Shown piece by piece: positions 1 through 10,081 of a DNA stretch of 64,000 bases (position 1 is its first letter; each line of letters starts with the position of its first letter). Source of the DNA: Heterodera schachtii (Eukaryota; Nematoda; Chromadorea; Rhabditida; Heteroderidae); the NCBI GenBank assembly GCA_023374025.1, contig SIJG01000043.1:440821-504820 (forward strand), given 5' to 3'. The position numbers and the translations under genes are program-made. The notes under the pieces are model-generated. The model was not told where the DNA came from. It worked only from the letters and a program-made list of their open reading frames with translations, and made no database searches.

Positions 1-524
1 AATTAATATGCTTAATTTGGCAGAATTTGTTTAATGTTGAATATATGTATTATTAAAATTGTTAATAATCCATAAATTTGATGACGTTAATTAGAAAATT
101 TTTCGCCTGTCGTATTTTGCCATATTCAATTTTAAAAACAAAAAAAAAATTATTATAATAAATACAACAAAATTCATGGAAAATTTATAAAACATAATTA
201 GTATATAAAAAGTACGATTTTATTGCTTCAAATAAATTTATTTAATATTAATTCGTTTTTTTTTAATTATTAATATACCAAACCATGGTTGAGATTTTTG
301 GGGGGTTGGGGAATAGAAATATTTTCATTTATTTCATATAGTTGATAATTAGTGATAAATGAGCCATTTGTGGAATGTTTAAAATAAATGATTTATTCTA
401 AATGCAATGCGAGAAATATTGCATATCAATAACATATAAATGGAGAAAAAAACTAAAAGGATATCACTACAGTATGAAAATCTACTGTGGCTTGATTGAG
501 AAAAATTAAGCGGCTTTTCAAAGT

Positions 525-976
525 TTATTTTCCGAATCCGCCACAGCCACCGCCGCATCCGCCGGCACAGTTCACAATGATTGGGCCACCACCACAGCCA
601 CCGCCGCAACCTCCTGAATTTCCAAATTTAAATGGCTATATATTATCCCCATTTTTAAATCCATCCATTTTCAGTGTAACAGTTTTAAACCGATTATGCC
701 CAACTTACCGCAACAGCACGGAGGAGGGCACGGAGGAGGGCACGGGGGAGGGCACGGAGGAGGGCACGGAGGTGGGCACGGGGGAGGGCAGGGGCATGGG
801 GGCGGACATGGCGGGGCACAGCAGCAGGGCTGGACGGGGCATGGGGGAGGGCAGGGCGGAGGGGAGCAACAGCAGCAACAATTGTTGCCACCACCGCCAA
901 AGAGAATGGCATCGGAAAGCGGCACCAGCGCAACAAGAACAACGATCAGCAGAATGGCAGGTGATCGGACGAACAT
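525..976 (-). CDS. Secreted Cys/Pro- and Gly/Cys-rich small protein, two exons
   Basis: Two exons on the minus strand, 976..709 and 613..525, joined across a 95-bp intron with a strong GTAAGT donor and an ATTCAG acceptor. Both sides are phase 1, and the join reads cleanly to TAA at 525-527. I start at the ATG at 976 because a good signal peptide follows: hydrophobic residues about 6-20 ending LVPLSDA. The mature part begins with a GGGG stretch and five consecutive cysteines, then a long run of PPPC units, then CCC. Exon 2 changes the composition to GGCGGGCGGG, a short PIIVNC segment and another Gly/Cys block. The function is unknown. Repetitive Cys-rich secreted proteins of this kind are common in nematodes, and a cuticle, surface or gland-secretion role is possible but only inferred. 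Repeat number may vary. The gene structure is well supported; the function is not. Confidence 0.75.
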
Positions 977-1057
977 TTTTTTGAATCGGATTTGATGGCA
1001 ACTAAAAGCAGCTAAATGGAAAGCATTTTCGAAGGGGTGGATTTTAAAAAATAGCAT

Positions 1058-2290
1058 TTTTAATTAGATGGGAACCCATCGGGGCAGGGCGTAATTACGG
1101 ATTACGGATTTCAGTAATTGAAAGCCCAGTTACGCCCAACCCTGGAACCCATAACCTTTGGGGATGGTTTTTCGGAGATTCGGGGCATTAGTTTCTGTTC
1201 TTTGGCTCAATTGTTAGCATTGGTTGAAAATTAAAGGCATTCATTGTCATGCTAACTGATCACGTAAGCTAATTGGTCGGGGATTGATCATTAAATTCGG
1301 ATTGGGGGGCGGTAAATTGTCTCAAATCAGCCCAAAAATTTCTGCCATTCGGGGGGCCTTCGCTATTGTCTAATTTTTCGGAGTCGTTTAATCATTTGGC
1401 AAATTGTTTTCGGTTTTGGGTGCCTTCCCTGTTTTAGTGCCCCCCCCCTATTTCTTAATTATTAATTAATATTATATTGAATTTGTGGTTGTGTGCCTTC
1501 GTTGATCCAATTAGCCCTTAAATACCCCTTAAATACCCTGCCCATTTGCTTTGCCCAATGTCTCACCGTTCTGTGCTTTGTGATGTCTGTGCTAAGCTAA
1601 TCCGGTTCTGTTTTGCTGCTGTTGCGCCCGATTTGCTGCTGCTCCCTCCGTCCTGACATTGGTGTTGCGATCATTTTTCGTGATCATTTCCCCAAATTTT
1701 GCCCTCCCCCCTCTCTTTTCGCTGATTTGTCCCCCCTTTTTTGGGATGGCCCTATGACATTTTCCATGATAAAAATTCGGTGCCTTTTTTGCGAAAAAAT
1801 TGGGAATTTGTTAAGAAACAATTCACATTTTGAAACAGGAAAACGATGATGAATAAAACGCAAAAATATTTGTTTTCTTCCTATTAACATCATATTTCAC
1901 CTATTTCCTTTCACATTATTCTCTATTTGATTAATTTTGTAAGACTTTCAAATGATACCAAGATTGTTAGATTTTGTCGACAGTAAAAAAAAGTTAGAAC
2001 CCAAAAACGCGGGCTGGTGCCGAAACGACGGCGCGAAAACGACCCGGACCGCATTATTGAATTACCGTAACATAGCATTTAAAATGAAATATTACAATTA
2101 CTATCTCAACCGCGAATATTGTAACCGGGTCAGAATAATCTTAATCGAAAAAATCTGATAAAATCACTGATCCGTCCGCATGATTTTCATATGTAATTTT
2201 CCACAAACTTTTTCTTGTCCAATGCATTTTTTTCTTGAAAAATGATATGCCTAATTGGAAAATACCTATTTTTTTAAATTTTACAACCAA
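1058..2290. other. Intergenic region without a convincing gene
   Basis: No ORF here has splice sites or composition that persuade me. Around 1080-1150 lies a relic of the ATTACGG/GTTACGCCC repeat family that is better preserved at 6171-6581 and 7040-7285. A C-run sits near 1440 and homopolymer-rich AT sequence follows. Confidence 0.5.
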
Positions 2291-2298
2291 AAAATTAC

Positions 2299-2575
2299 CC
2301 AATAAATCGTCGCTGGCATTTTTAATCATGTTCAAATTTGCTTTTGCCCCCATTTTTGACACGATTTGCTTAATTTTGTTCATCTGTTGCGCATTGCTCA
2401 GCTGTCCATTGTTAATTCTTTCAAATTTGTCTCGACCTCATTAAACGGTTCAATGTCAGAATAATATGTCGGATAAGAATTTGTTCGACCTTTTGTCAGT
2501 TGGCCTTGCATTTCTGACACTTTTTCGGCAAGTTGCTCAATTAGTTCGTCAATCAAAGCCGAATCATTAATGGAG
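2299..2575 (-). pseudogene. Interrupted coding exon fragment of unknown family
   Basis: On the minus strand, a CTTGAG acceptor near 2576 opens a frame that encodes an acidic, coil-like segment containing IDELIEQLAEKVSEMQ and then PTYYSDIEPFNEVE. It stops at TGA near 2410. One base out of frame, coding quality continues as NKIKQIVSKMGAKANL and NASDDLLG, ending at a proper GTAATT donor (intron from 2298 downward). The simplest reading is one exon broken by a single-base shift near 2412. The 5' part of the gene, at higher coordinates, is not visible and would run into the fold-back repeat. I do not recognise the family. An unrecognised micro-intron is an alternative. Confidence 0.35.
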
Positions 2576-2771
2576 TCTCAAGGGATAATACATAATTAAG
2601 ATAAGGACAAAATTATACATGTAAAATGGAAAATTATGGAAAAAACAATTAAAAAGATAATTTATTTTTCTGACTCGGCGCCTTTCGACACCGATGGCAT
2701 TTGAATATGCTAAAATTTTTAAAAATAGGCACAAAATAATAAAATAATATGCGTTGAAATAGGAAATTGTA

Positions 2772-4487
2772 TTGCTTTGGACAGAAGCGGACAATTGGAC
2801 AGTGGACATTTGGACAGCGGACATTTGGACAGTGAACTCATTTGGACAGTGAACCCATTTTGACAGAAGCGGACAATTGGACAGTGGACATTACGACAGT
2901 GAGTGAATTTTTTTTTTACTATTATAAATGGTTTTAGATATTTTCTTAGGACATTTGGCAATTCCTCCGACCCGATTAGTCAAAATTTATAAACGCCTGG
3001 CTCATTAATAAACAGGAATAAATTTGATCTTGTTTATTCTTTCAAAAAAGCTTCTTTATCTTGGCTTAATAAGGAATCACTTTTCTATTTTAATGCCTGA
3101 TCAGACTTAATAAAATTAAAATTACCTAAATAATCTTAAAAATATTTTTTTTATTGCTGATAAAGCCATTTATAATAGTAAAAAAAATTCACTCACTGCC
3201 GTAATGTCCACTGTCCAATTGTCCGCTTCTGTCCAAAAGAGTTCACTGTCCAATTGTCCGCTTCTGTCCAAAAGAGTTCACTGTCCAATTGTCCGCTTCT
3301 GTCCAAAAGAGTTCACTGTCCAATTGTCCGCTTCTGTCCAAAAGAGTTCACTGTCCAAATGTCCACTGTCCAAATGTCCACTGTCCAGATGTCCACTGTC
3401 TAATTGTCCGCTTCTGTCCAAAAGAGTTCACTGTCCAAATGTCCACTGTCCAAATGTCCACTGTCCAAATGTCCACTGTCTAATTGTCCGCTTCTGTCCA
3501 AAGAGTTCACTGTCCAAATGTCCACTGTCCAAATGTCCACTGTCCAAATGTCCACTGTCCAGATGTCCACTGTCTAATTGTCCGCTTCTGTCCAAAAGAG
3601 TTCACTGTCCAAATGTCCACTGTCCAGATGTCCGCTGTCCAGATGTCCACTGTCTAATTGTCCGCTTCTGTCCAAAAGAGTTCACTGTCCAAATGTCCAC
3701 TGTCCAAATGTCCACTGTCCAGATGTCCACTGTCCAAATGTCCACTGTCCAGATGTCCACTGTCTAATTGTCCGCTTCTGTCCAAAAGAGTTCACTGTCC
3801 AAATGTCCACTGTCCAAATGTCACTGTCCAAATGTCCACTGTCCAGATGTCCACTGTCTAATTGTCCGCTTCTGTCCAAAGAGTTCACTGTCCAAATGTC
3901 CACTGTCCAAATGTCCACTGTCCAGATGTCCGCTGTCCAGATGTCCGCTTCTGTCCAAATGTCCACTGTCCAGATGTCCACTGTCCAATTGTCCGCTTCT
4001 GTCCAAAAGAGTTCACTGTCCAAATTCCACTGTCGAAATGTCCACTGTTCAGATGTCCACTGTCTAATTGTCCGCTTCTGTCCAAAAGAGTTCACTGTCC
4101 AAATGTCCACTGTCCAAATGTCCACTGTCCAAATGTCCACTGTCCAGATGTCCACTGTCCAGATGTCCACTGTCTAATTGTCCGCTTCTGTCCAAAGAGT
4201 TCACTGTCCAAATGTCCACTGTCCAAATGTCCACTGTCCAAATGTCCACTGTCCAGATGTCCACTGTCTAATTGTCCGCTTCTGTCCAAAAGAGTTCACT
4301 GTCCAAATGTCCACTGTCCAAATGTCCACTGTCCAGATGTCCGCTGTCCAGATGTCCGCTTCTGTCCAAATGTCCACTGTCCAGATGTCCACTGTCCAAT
4401 TGTCCGCTTCTGTCCAAAAGAGTTCACTGTCCAAATTCCACTGTCGAAATGTCCACTGTCCAGATGTCCGCTGTCCAAATGTCCGGG
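2772..4487. repeat. Fold-back element built from a 15-bp minisatellite
   Basis: The right part (about 3204-4487) is a tandem array of the 15-mer ACTGTCCAAATGTCC, with variants carrying CAGATGTCC and a periodic longer insert TTGTCCGCTTCTGTCC plus AAAAGAGTTC. The left part (about 2772-2900) holds the same units in reverse complement. Next to them are long inverted arms, 2877-2934 and 3168-3224, that pair almost perfectly around a 230-bp loop. The open frames across the array are by-products of a unit length divisible by three, not genes. The right end, GTCCGGGAGCC, resembles the end of the element at 26541-27014. I found no convincing target duplication. Confidence 0.8.
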
Positions 4488-4806
4488 AGCCTGCTATAGG
4501 GCATTTCTTAAATCCGCCAATGGATAGAAACACAAAAAATGTAACACAACAAATTTTTCAACAAATTAATAATCTCATGGTATTATTCAATTTAGAGAAT
4601 TATTATTTATTTTTTCATGTAAAAGACAAAAAATCGGGGGCACTACGTTTCGCGCCCGCCGTCCCCCCCCCCCCCGGTTTTTGTTAAAATTAAAGAAATA
4701 TTTTTAGTTCCATTAATAAATTAGTTAATCACATTTTATCAGTTATTTTTTAGACAAAATTTTGTTAAAAAAAAAAAAAAAATTTTCTTAGAATCACATC
4801 CGTTTT

Positions 4807-5511
4807 TCATTCATCCATTAGTCCTTCTCCAAATTGTTTCTTCCATCTTAAAATGTTCGATTGATGAATTTTCAATGTTTTTCCAATTTCTTTGTCACTC
4901 ATTTTCGGCATTTCTTTTTTTATTTGCCAATACATTTTCATTTTCTCCTTTTTTTCTTTTTGCGTTGTTATTTTTCGGCTAATTCCAAATTGCTTCTTCC
5001 ATTTTTGAATTGTCCTATAATCTACTCCAATTTTCTTACTGATTTCTTCATAATTTTTGTCCCATTCTTTTTTCGAATATTTTTTTCCTTTTTGCTTAAA
5101 TTCATTTGTCATTTCAATGAATTTCTGTACAATTTCAAATTTTTGTTCGTCCGATTTTAATTTTGAATGATTTATTCTTTGATTTAATCCCAATTCTTTG
5201 ATCCATTTAAAAATATATTTGCGATTTGTGCCCAATTTTTTTGCTATTTTTCCTTCAATTTTATTCCATTCTTTTTTTGCGTATTTTCTTCCTTTTTGCT
5301 TTATTTTCTTTTTTATTTTATTAAATTTTCCAATTATTTCTCTTCTTTTTTCTTCCAAATTTTCTTCTTCTTTTTCTTCCCATTTTTCTCCAAATATTTC
5401 GTCAAATGATTTTTGTTCCAATTTTTTCTTTTCTGATCCAACATAATTAATACTAATTAAGATGATTATCAAAAACCCAAATAATGAAGAAATTAATAAG
5501 CATACTTTCAT
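4807..5511 (-). CDS. Secreted protein with three HTH-like repeats (copy 1)
   Basis: Intronless 234-codon frame. Residues 1-26 form a signal peptide or anchor: MKVCLLISS, then a strongly hydrophobic stretch ending NYVGS. A Lys/Glu-rich linker follows, then three repeated helix-turn-helix-like units. Their cores are IAKKLGTNRKYIFKWIKELG (about residues 87-106), ISKKIGVDYRTIQKWKKQFG (about 156-175) and IGKTLKIHQSNILRWKKQFG (about 208-227). The pattern of a conserved W-K-LG or W-K-FG end resembles transposase-type or homeodomain-like HTH folds that bind DNA. Units 1 and 2 are each preceded by a KQKGRKY/KQKGKKY-KKEW segment. Secretion plus DNA-binding-like repeats suggests a secreted protein acting on nuclei or DNA, possibly an effector. 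That is inference. A diverged paralogue lies 2.6 kb away on the same strand with homologous flanks. Confidence 0.8.
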   Translation of the reverse strand: MKVCLLISSLFGFLIIILISINYVGSEKKKLEQKSFDEIFGEKWEEKEEENLEEKRREIIGKFNKIKKKIKQKGRKYAKKEWNKIEGKIAKKLGTNRKYIFKWIKELGLNQRINHSKLKSDEQKFEIVQKFIEMTNEFKQKGKKYSKKEWDKNYEEISKKIGVDYRTIQKWKKQFGISRKITTQKEKKEKMKMYWQIKKEMPKMSDKEIGKTLKIHQSNILRWKKQFGEGLMDE

Positions 5512-6160
5512 TTTTTATGCAAGGTCAGTCTAAAAAGATTTAAAAAATACTCTGCAATTGAAATGATTTATTTTTTGGATTTTAATAATAATAATTTCGA
5601 GAATTACGAATTTTGTAATTATTATGCGAAATTTTATAGATTATTTAGTGTATAAATAATTATTATTAAAAATTTGATGACGCAATTTAACAAATCACTC
5701 ATTTCCTTGGATTACCCAAAAAAGTAAATTTTAAATAAATTTTCTTAACAAATTGCATTAAATTTTTCAAAAATTTTCCCGGCGGAGTCTGTCGGCACCG
5801 CCGAACCCCCATTTTACCTTATTGATGAAAAATCGAAACCAAAATGGCAAAAAATAGTAATTTTTGGCGAAAAACGGCTAAAAATTTTGTACAATACACC
5901 TCCCCTAATTCTGGATTTCAAAAAAAGAAGAAAAATACACCCCTAAAAATCGAATTTTTGACTTCCCCCCACCCCCCCCCCCCCCGAAGACAAGGGTCTG
6001 GCTACGCCCTTGGTAGCCAGAGATTTTCCAGGGTGCTGATTATATAAACAATATCTAATCAATATTTTTTTATCATGTATCCTTTAATAATTTTTTTGAT
6101 GTGTCAATTTGCTTGTAAATTCGAGATTAGTAAATCCGAAAATTTTTATATTAATTAATT
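5512..6160. other. Upstream region of HTH copy 1; hairpin core relic
   Basis: The first 250 bases are homologous to the region upstream of the second HTH gene (about 8095-8250), including a shared CAGTCTAAAA block, and so probably hold the promoter. Around 5775-5810 is a GC-rich hairpin resembling the core found in several transposons of this window. A long C-run lies near 5965-5985. No gene is seen. Confidence 0.5.
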
Positions 6161-6170
6161 GAAAAATGTA

Positions 6171-6581
6171 AGGACGAAAAAGGCATTCACGACCAGGGTT
6201 ATGCGTAACTGGATTTTCCGGAAATCCGTAATCCGTCATTACGGGAGGTCCAAAAACGCCGTAATTTCCAATAATCCTTAAGCCATAACCAGAAATTTCC
6301 AAATATAAGGACGAAAAAGGCATTCACAACCAGGGTTATGCGTAACTGGATTTTCCGGAAATCCGTAATCCGTCATTACGGGAGGTCCAAAAGCGCCGTA
6401 ATTTCCAATAATCCTTAAGCCATAACCAGAAATTTCCAAATATAAGGACGAAAAAGGCATTCACGACCAGGGTTATGCGTAACTGGATTTTCCGGAAATT
6501 CGTAATCCGTCATTACGGGAGGTCCAAAAACGCCGTAATTTCCAGTAATCCTTAAGCCATAACCAGAAATTTCCAAATAAA
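6171..6581. repeat. Tandem repeat, three copies of 137 bp
   Basis: The motif AGGACGAAAAAGGCATTCAC recurs at 6171, 6308 and 6445, giving an exact 137-bp period. Each unit contains GGGTTATGCGTAACTGG, TCCGTAATCCGTCATTACGG and AACGCCGTAATTTCC. The copies differ at only a few sites, so the amplification is recent. Confidence 0.9.
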
Positions 6582-7039
6582 AGAAAAATTATTATTAGTC
6601 AAAAAATTTAAAAAACAATTTTCGTGTAGTGACTTTTAAAAGAATTTTTCAAAAAATCGCTTCTGAGGATGCATTTTTTTTTATCTTTATTGAACTTTTT
6701 CGAATGAAATTGTTTTTTGTGATATAAAAAATTTATTTTTTTTCAACTTTTAGAATCATTTTCGAAAATTTTTTCATAAATCTGTTCATTGGGATTGGAT
6801 TTATATATTTTAATTTTCAAAAAGTTAAAATGTGGAAAAAATAGGGGCGAAGCGACAAAAAGAGATGCCATTCTAGGCGAAAACCTCAAATTAGAGGATG
6901 TGACCTTAAAATATTAAGAATTATAAAGAATAAATCTGATTCTTAACTGCTAAAAAATAGAAATACGGATAGCCCTTTAAATATTAATAGAAAAATTTGT
7001 TTTTATATAAAAAACCTGCAAGGAAGCGTCTCGAGAAAA

Positions 7040-7285
7040 AACCAAAAGTCCCAGTTACGGGTTAAAATTTCGGAAAAATCGCAAAAATCCCCAATCCGTA
7101 ATTACGGAGTCAAAAAACGCCGTAATCCCTACCGTAATTACGGGGGCAAAAAATGCCGTAATTTTCGTAATCCCTAATCCGTGATTAAGGAGTCAAACGC
7201 CGTAATTTCCGTAATCCCTAATCCGTGATTACGGAGTAAAAAAACGCCGTAATTTCCGTAATCCATAATTACGCCAAGCCCTGTT
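7040..7285. repeat. Diverged array related to the 137-bp repeat
   Basis: Several consecutive variants of ATTACGGAGTC, AACGCCGTAATTTCC and GTAATCCCTAATCCG are arranged in tandem. The block shares its words with the 6171-6581 array and with a relic near 1090, so these look like fragments of one element family. Confidence 0.6.
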
Positions 7286-7415
7286 CACTACTCAACATTA
7301 ATTGTTACAAATTAAAGAAATTCTTTTAGTTCCATTAATAAATTAGTTAATCACACTTTCATCAGGCATTTTTAGGCAAAATTTGTCAATTTATTTTCTT
7401 AGAATCATCCGTTTT

Positions 7416-8093
7416 TCATTCCTCCGTTATTCCATCTCCAAATTGTTTCTTCCATCTAAAAATGCTATTTTGATGAATTTTCAATGTTTTTCCAATTTCC
7501 TTGTCACTCATTTTCGGGTTTTCTCTTTTTATTTGCCAATAAATTTTCATTTTCTCCATTTTTTCTTTCTCCGTTATTATTTTTCGGCTAATTCCAAATT
7601 GCTTCTTCCATATTTTAATTGTGCCATAACTTACTCCGATTTTCTTACTAATTTCGGCAAAATTTTGTTGCCATTTTCTTCCTTTTTGCTTATATTCATT
7701 TTTCATTTCAGCAAATTTTTGTACAAATTCAAATTTTTGCTCATTACTAATTGATTTGTAGCAATTCTTTTGATTTAATCCCAATTCTTTGATCCATTCA
7801 TAAATGTATTGGCGATTTGTTCCCAATTTTTTCGCTATTTTTCCTTCAATTTTTCCCCATTCTTTTGCTGAATATTTTCTTCCTTTTTGCTTAATTTTCT
7901 CTTTTATTTTATTAAATTTTCCAATTATTTCTCTTTTTTTCTGTTCTTCATTTCTTTTTTCTTCCCATTTTTCTCCAAATATTTCTTTAAATGATTTTTG
8001 TTCCAATTTTTTATTTTCTGATCCAGCATTATTAATATTAATTATAATGATGGTCAAAAACACAAATAAAGAATTCATTAGGAATACTTTCAT
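7416..8093 (-). CDS. Secreted protein with three HTH-like repeats (copy 2)
   Basis: Paralogue of the gene at 4807-5511. I start at the inner ATG (8093), giving 225 residues, because it aligns with the copy 1 start and begins the signal peptide (MKVFLMNSLFVFL, cleavage near NNAGS). The frame is open 15 codons further upstream. The architecture is the same: a Lys/Glu linker with EQKSFKEIFGEKWEEK, then HTH-like cores containing KLGTNRQYIYEWIKELG, KIGVSYGTIKIWKKQFG and TLKIHQNSIFRWKKQFG. Compared with copy 1 it has lost a few residues before the second core, where KQKGRKWQQNFAEIS replaces the longer KYSKKEWDKNYEEIS stretch. Sequence homology extends both upstream and downstream of the coding region, so this is a segmental tandem duplication. 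Reading frames are kept in both copies despite many substitutions, which suggests selection. Confidence 0.8.
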   Translation of the reverse strand: MKVFLMNSLFVFLTIIIININNAGSENKKLEQKSFKEIFGEKWEEKRNEEQKKREIIGKFNKIKEKIKQKGRKYSAKEWGKIEGKIAKKLGTNRQYIYEWIKELGLNQKNCYKSISNEQKFEFVQKFAEMKNEYKQKGRKWQQNFAEISKKIGVSYGTIKIWKKQFGISRKIITEKEKMEKMKIYWQIKRENPKMSDKEIGKTLKIHQNSIFRWKKQFGDGITEE

Positions 8094-8379
8094 TTTCTGT
8101 AATGACAGTCTAAAAGGATTTAAAAATAATATTTTCAATGCAATTAAAAATGATTTTATAATTTAAGCAAAAATATTACGAATTTTTTCAACTCAATTCG
8201 GCAGAATTATTAATATTGAATATATTACAAACTCGGTTTTAATTTGTCTCTTTTAACAAAATTTTTTGAGTTTTTTCTGGCGATTTATTCAATCCTATAT
8301 ATAATTTTCGTAATGTATGTCACAAAGTAAACAAAAAATTTAAATTGAGTTTTGACGCGATTGTTTTTATTTGGGTGGA

Positions 8380-8514
8380 AGAGATAAAAACATTAAGTGA
8401 AAAAGACAGAGATAATAGATATAGGTTTTAGGAAAGAGTGAAGAAGAGAGAGGGAGAGAGTTAAGAGCAAAGTGTGGAGAGTGAAGGAAAGAGAAATAAT
8501 TAGAGAACCAGCAG

Positions 8515-8566
<52 letters not shown>

Positions 8567-8718
8567 AACACAGAGAGAGAGATTATGGGAGTGAATGAGA
8601 CAAGAGAAAAATGAGAGAAAGAAAGAGAGTTAGAGAGAGAAAGAAAAAAGGAGCGAGAGAGAGAAAAGGAGAGAGAGACGAGGAGAGAGAGAGAAAAGAG
8701 GAGAGAGAAACAGAGAAA

Positions 8719-8754
<36 letters not shown>

Positions 8755-9159
8755 GGAGATAAAAGAGAAGAGAGAGAGAGAGAGAAAAAAGCAATGAGAA
8801 AAAAAGAAAAGAGGAGAGAGAGAAGAGAGATAGAGAAATATATAGAGAAAAAAAAGAGGAAAGAGAGGGAGATAAGAAGAGAGAGAGAAAAAAGAGGACA
8901 AAGAGGGAGATAAGAGAGAGAGAGAGAAAAAGAGAGATAAGAAGAGAGAGAGAAAAAAGAGGACAAAGAGGGAGATAAGAGAGAGAGAGAGAAAAAGAGA
9001 GATAAGAAGAGAGAGAGAAAAAAAGAATAGAAGAGAGAGAGAAGGGGAGGGAGAGAGAAAAAGAAAAGAGGTGAGAGAGAAATAAGAAGAGAGATAGAGA
9101 GAGGAGTGAGAGAGAGAAAAAGTGAGGAAGATAAAAAAAGAAGAGAGAAAGGGAGAGAT

Positions 9160-9192
<33 letters not shown>

Positions 9193-10018
9193 GAGGGAGG
9201 GAGGAAGGGAGATAGAGAGAGAAAAGAGGAGAGAGAGAAAAAGAAAAGAGGAGTGAAAAGGAGAGATAGAGAGAGAGAGAGAGAGAGAGAAAAGAAGAGA
9301 GAGAGGGAGATAAGAAGAGAGAGAGGGGAGAGAGAGAGAGAGAGAAAGTGAGGGAGAGAAAAAGAAAAGGAGAGAGAAAGGGAGAGATAGAGAGAGAGAA
9401 AAGGAGAAAGAGAAATAAAAGAAGAGAGAGAGAAAAGAGGAGAGAGAGACAAAAGCGGTGAGAGAGAGAGAAAAGAGGAGAGAGAAAAGAGCAGAGAGAA
9501 AGATAAGAAGAGAGGAGAGAAAGGGGAGAGAGATAGGGGAGAGTGAGAGAGAGAGAAAAAGTGAGGGAGAGAGAGAAAATAGGAGAGAGAGGGAGGGAGA
9601 GAGAGAGAGAGAAAAGAGGAGAGAGAGAAAAGAGGTGATAGAGAGATAAGAAGAGAGAGCGAGAGGGGAGAGAGAGAGAGGGAGAAAAGAGCAGAGAGAG
9701 AAAAGAGCAGAGAGAGAAAAGAGGTGAGAGATAAAAGAGCAGAAAGAGAAAAAAAGGGAGAAAGGGAGAGATAAAGAGAGAAAAAGAGAAAGAGAAATAA
9801 ACGAGGAGTTGAGAGATAGAGAGAAAAGGAGAGAGAGAGAGAAAGAAAAAAGCAGTTGACTGAGAGAGAAAAAAGGCGAGAAGAGAGAAAAAAGTAGAAA
9901 GAGGGAGGGAGAGCGAGAGAGAAAAGGAGAGAGAGGGAGAAAAGAAGAGAGGGAGAAAAATGAGAGAGAGAGAGATAAAGAGAAAAGAGGAGGGAGATAA
10001 AGAAAGAGAGAAAGATCA
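8380..10018. repeat. 1.6-kb polypurine (GA)n tract
   Basis: The plus strand is almost purely G and A, built of GAGAGA runs mixed with AAAAGAG, GGGAGAG and AAGAAGAG. A pure G-run lies near 8745-8757. Pyrimidines are rare interruptions. The long open frames here, Arg/Glu on the plus strand and Ser/Leu/Phe on the minus strand, follow from base composition and are not genes. Mirror-symmetric purine tracts of this kind can form triplex DNA. Confidence 0.95.
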
Positions 10019-10036
10019 AAAAAGAAGGAAAAAGAT

Positions 10037-10081
10037 TGGCTAGCGCGAGGTGCGCGAGCGGAGCGAGCGCGCCTGCGCTAG
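10037..10081. other. GC-rich hairpin bordering the GA tract
   Basis: CTAGCGCGAGG and its near complement CCTGCGCTAG enclose GCGCGAGCGGAGCGAGCGC. The whole is a compound palindrome, very GC-rich against an AT-rich background, and it begins about 20 bases after the end of the GA tract. A relic of an element terminus is possible. Confidence 0.6.

Noticed and set aside
3204..4687. Overlapping frames of up to 221 codons on both strands
   Set aside because: The 15-bp unit is divisible by three, so frames stay open by chance in several phases. They are minisatellite, not genes.
6171..6581. CRISPR-like array
   Set aside because: There are only three 137-bp direct units without distinct spacers, in a eukaryotic setting. 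It is an ordinary tandem repeat.
8500..10019. Long open frames across the GA tract (a Ser/Leu-rich 478-codon one and Arg/Glu-rich ones)
   Set aside because: They arise because (GA)n and (CT)n contain no stop codons. There is no splice structure and no non-repetitive sequence.
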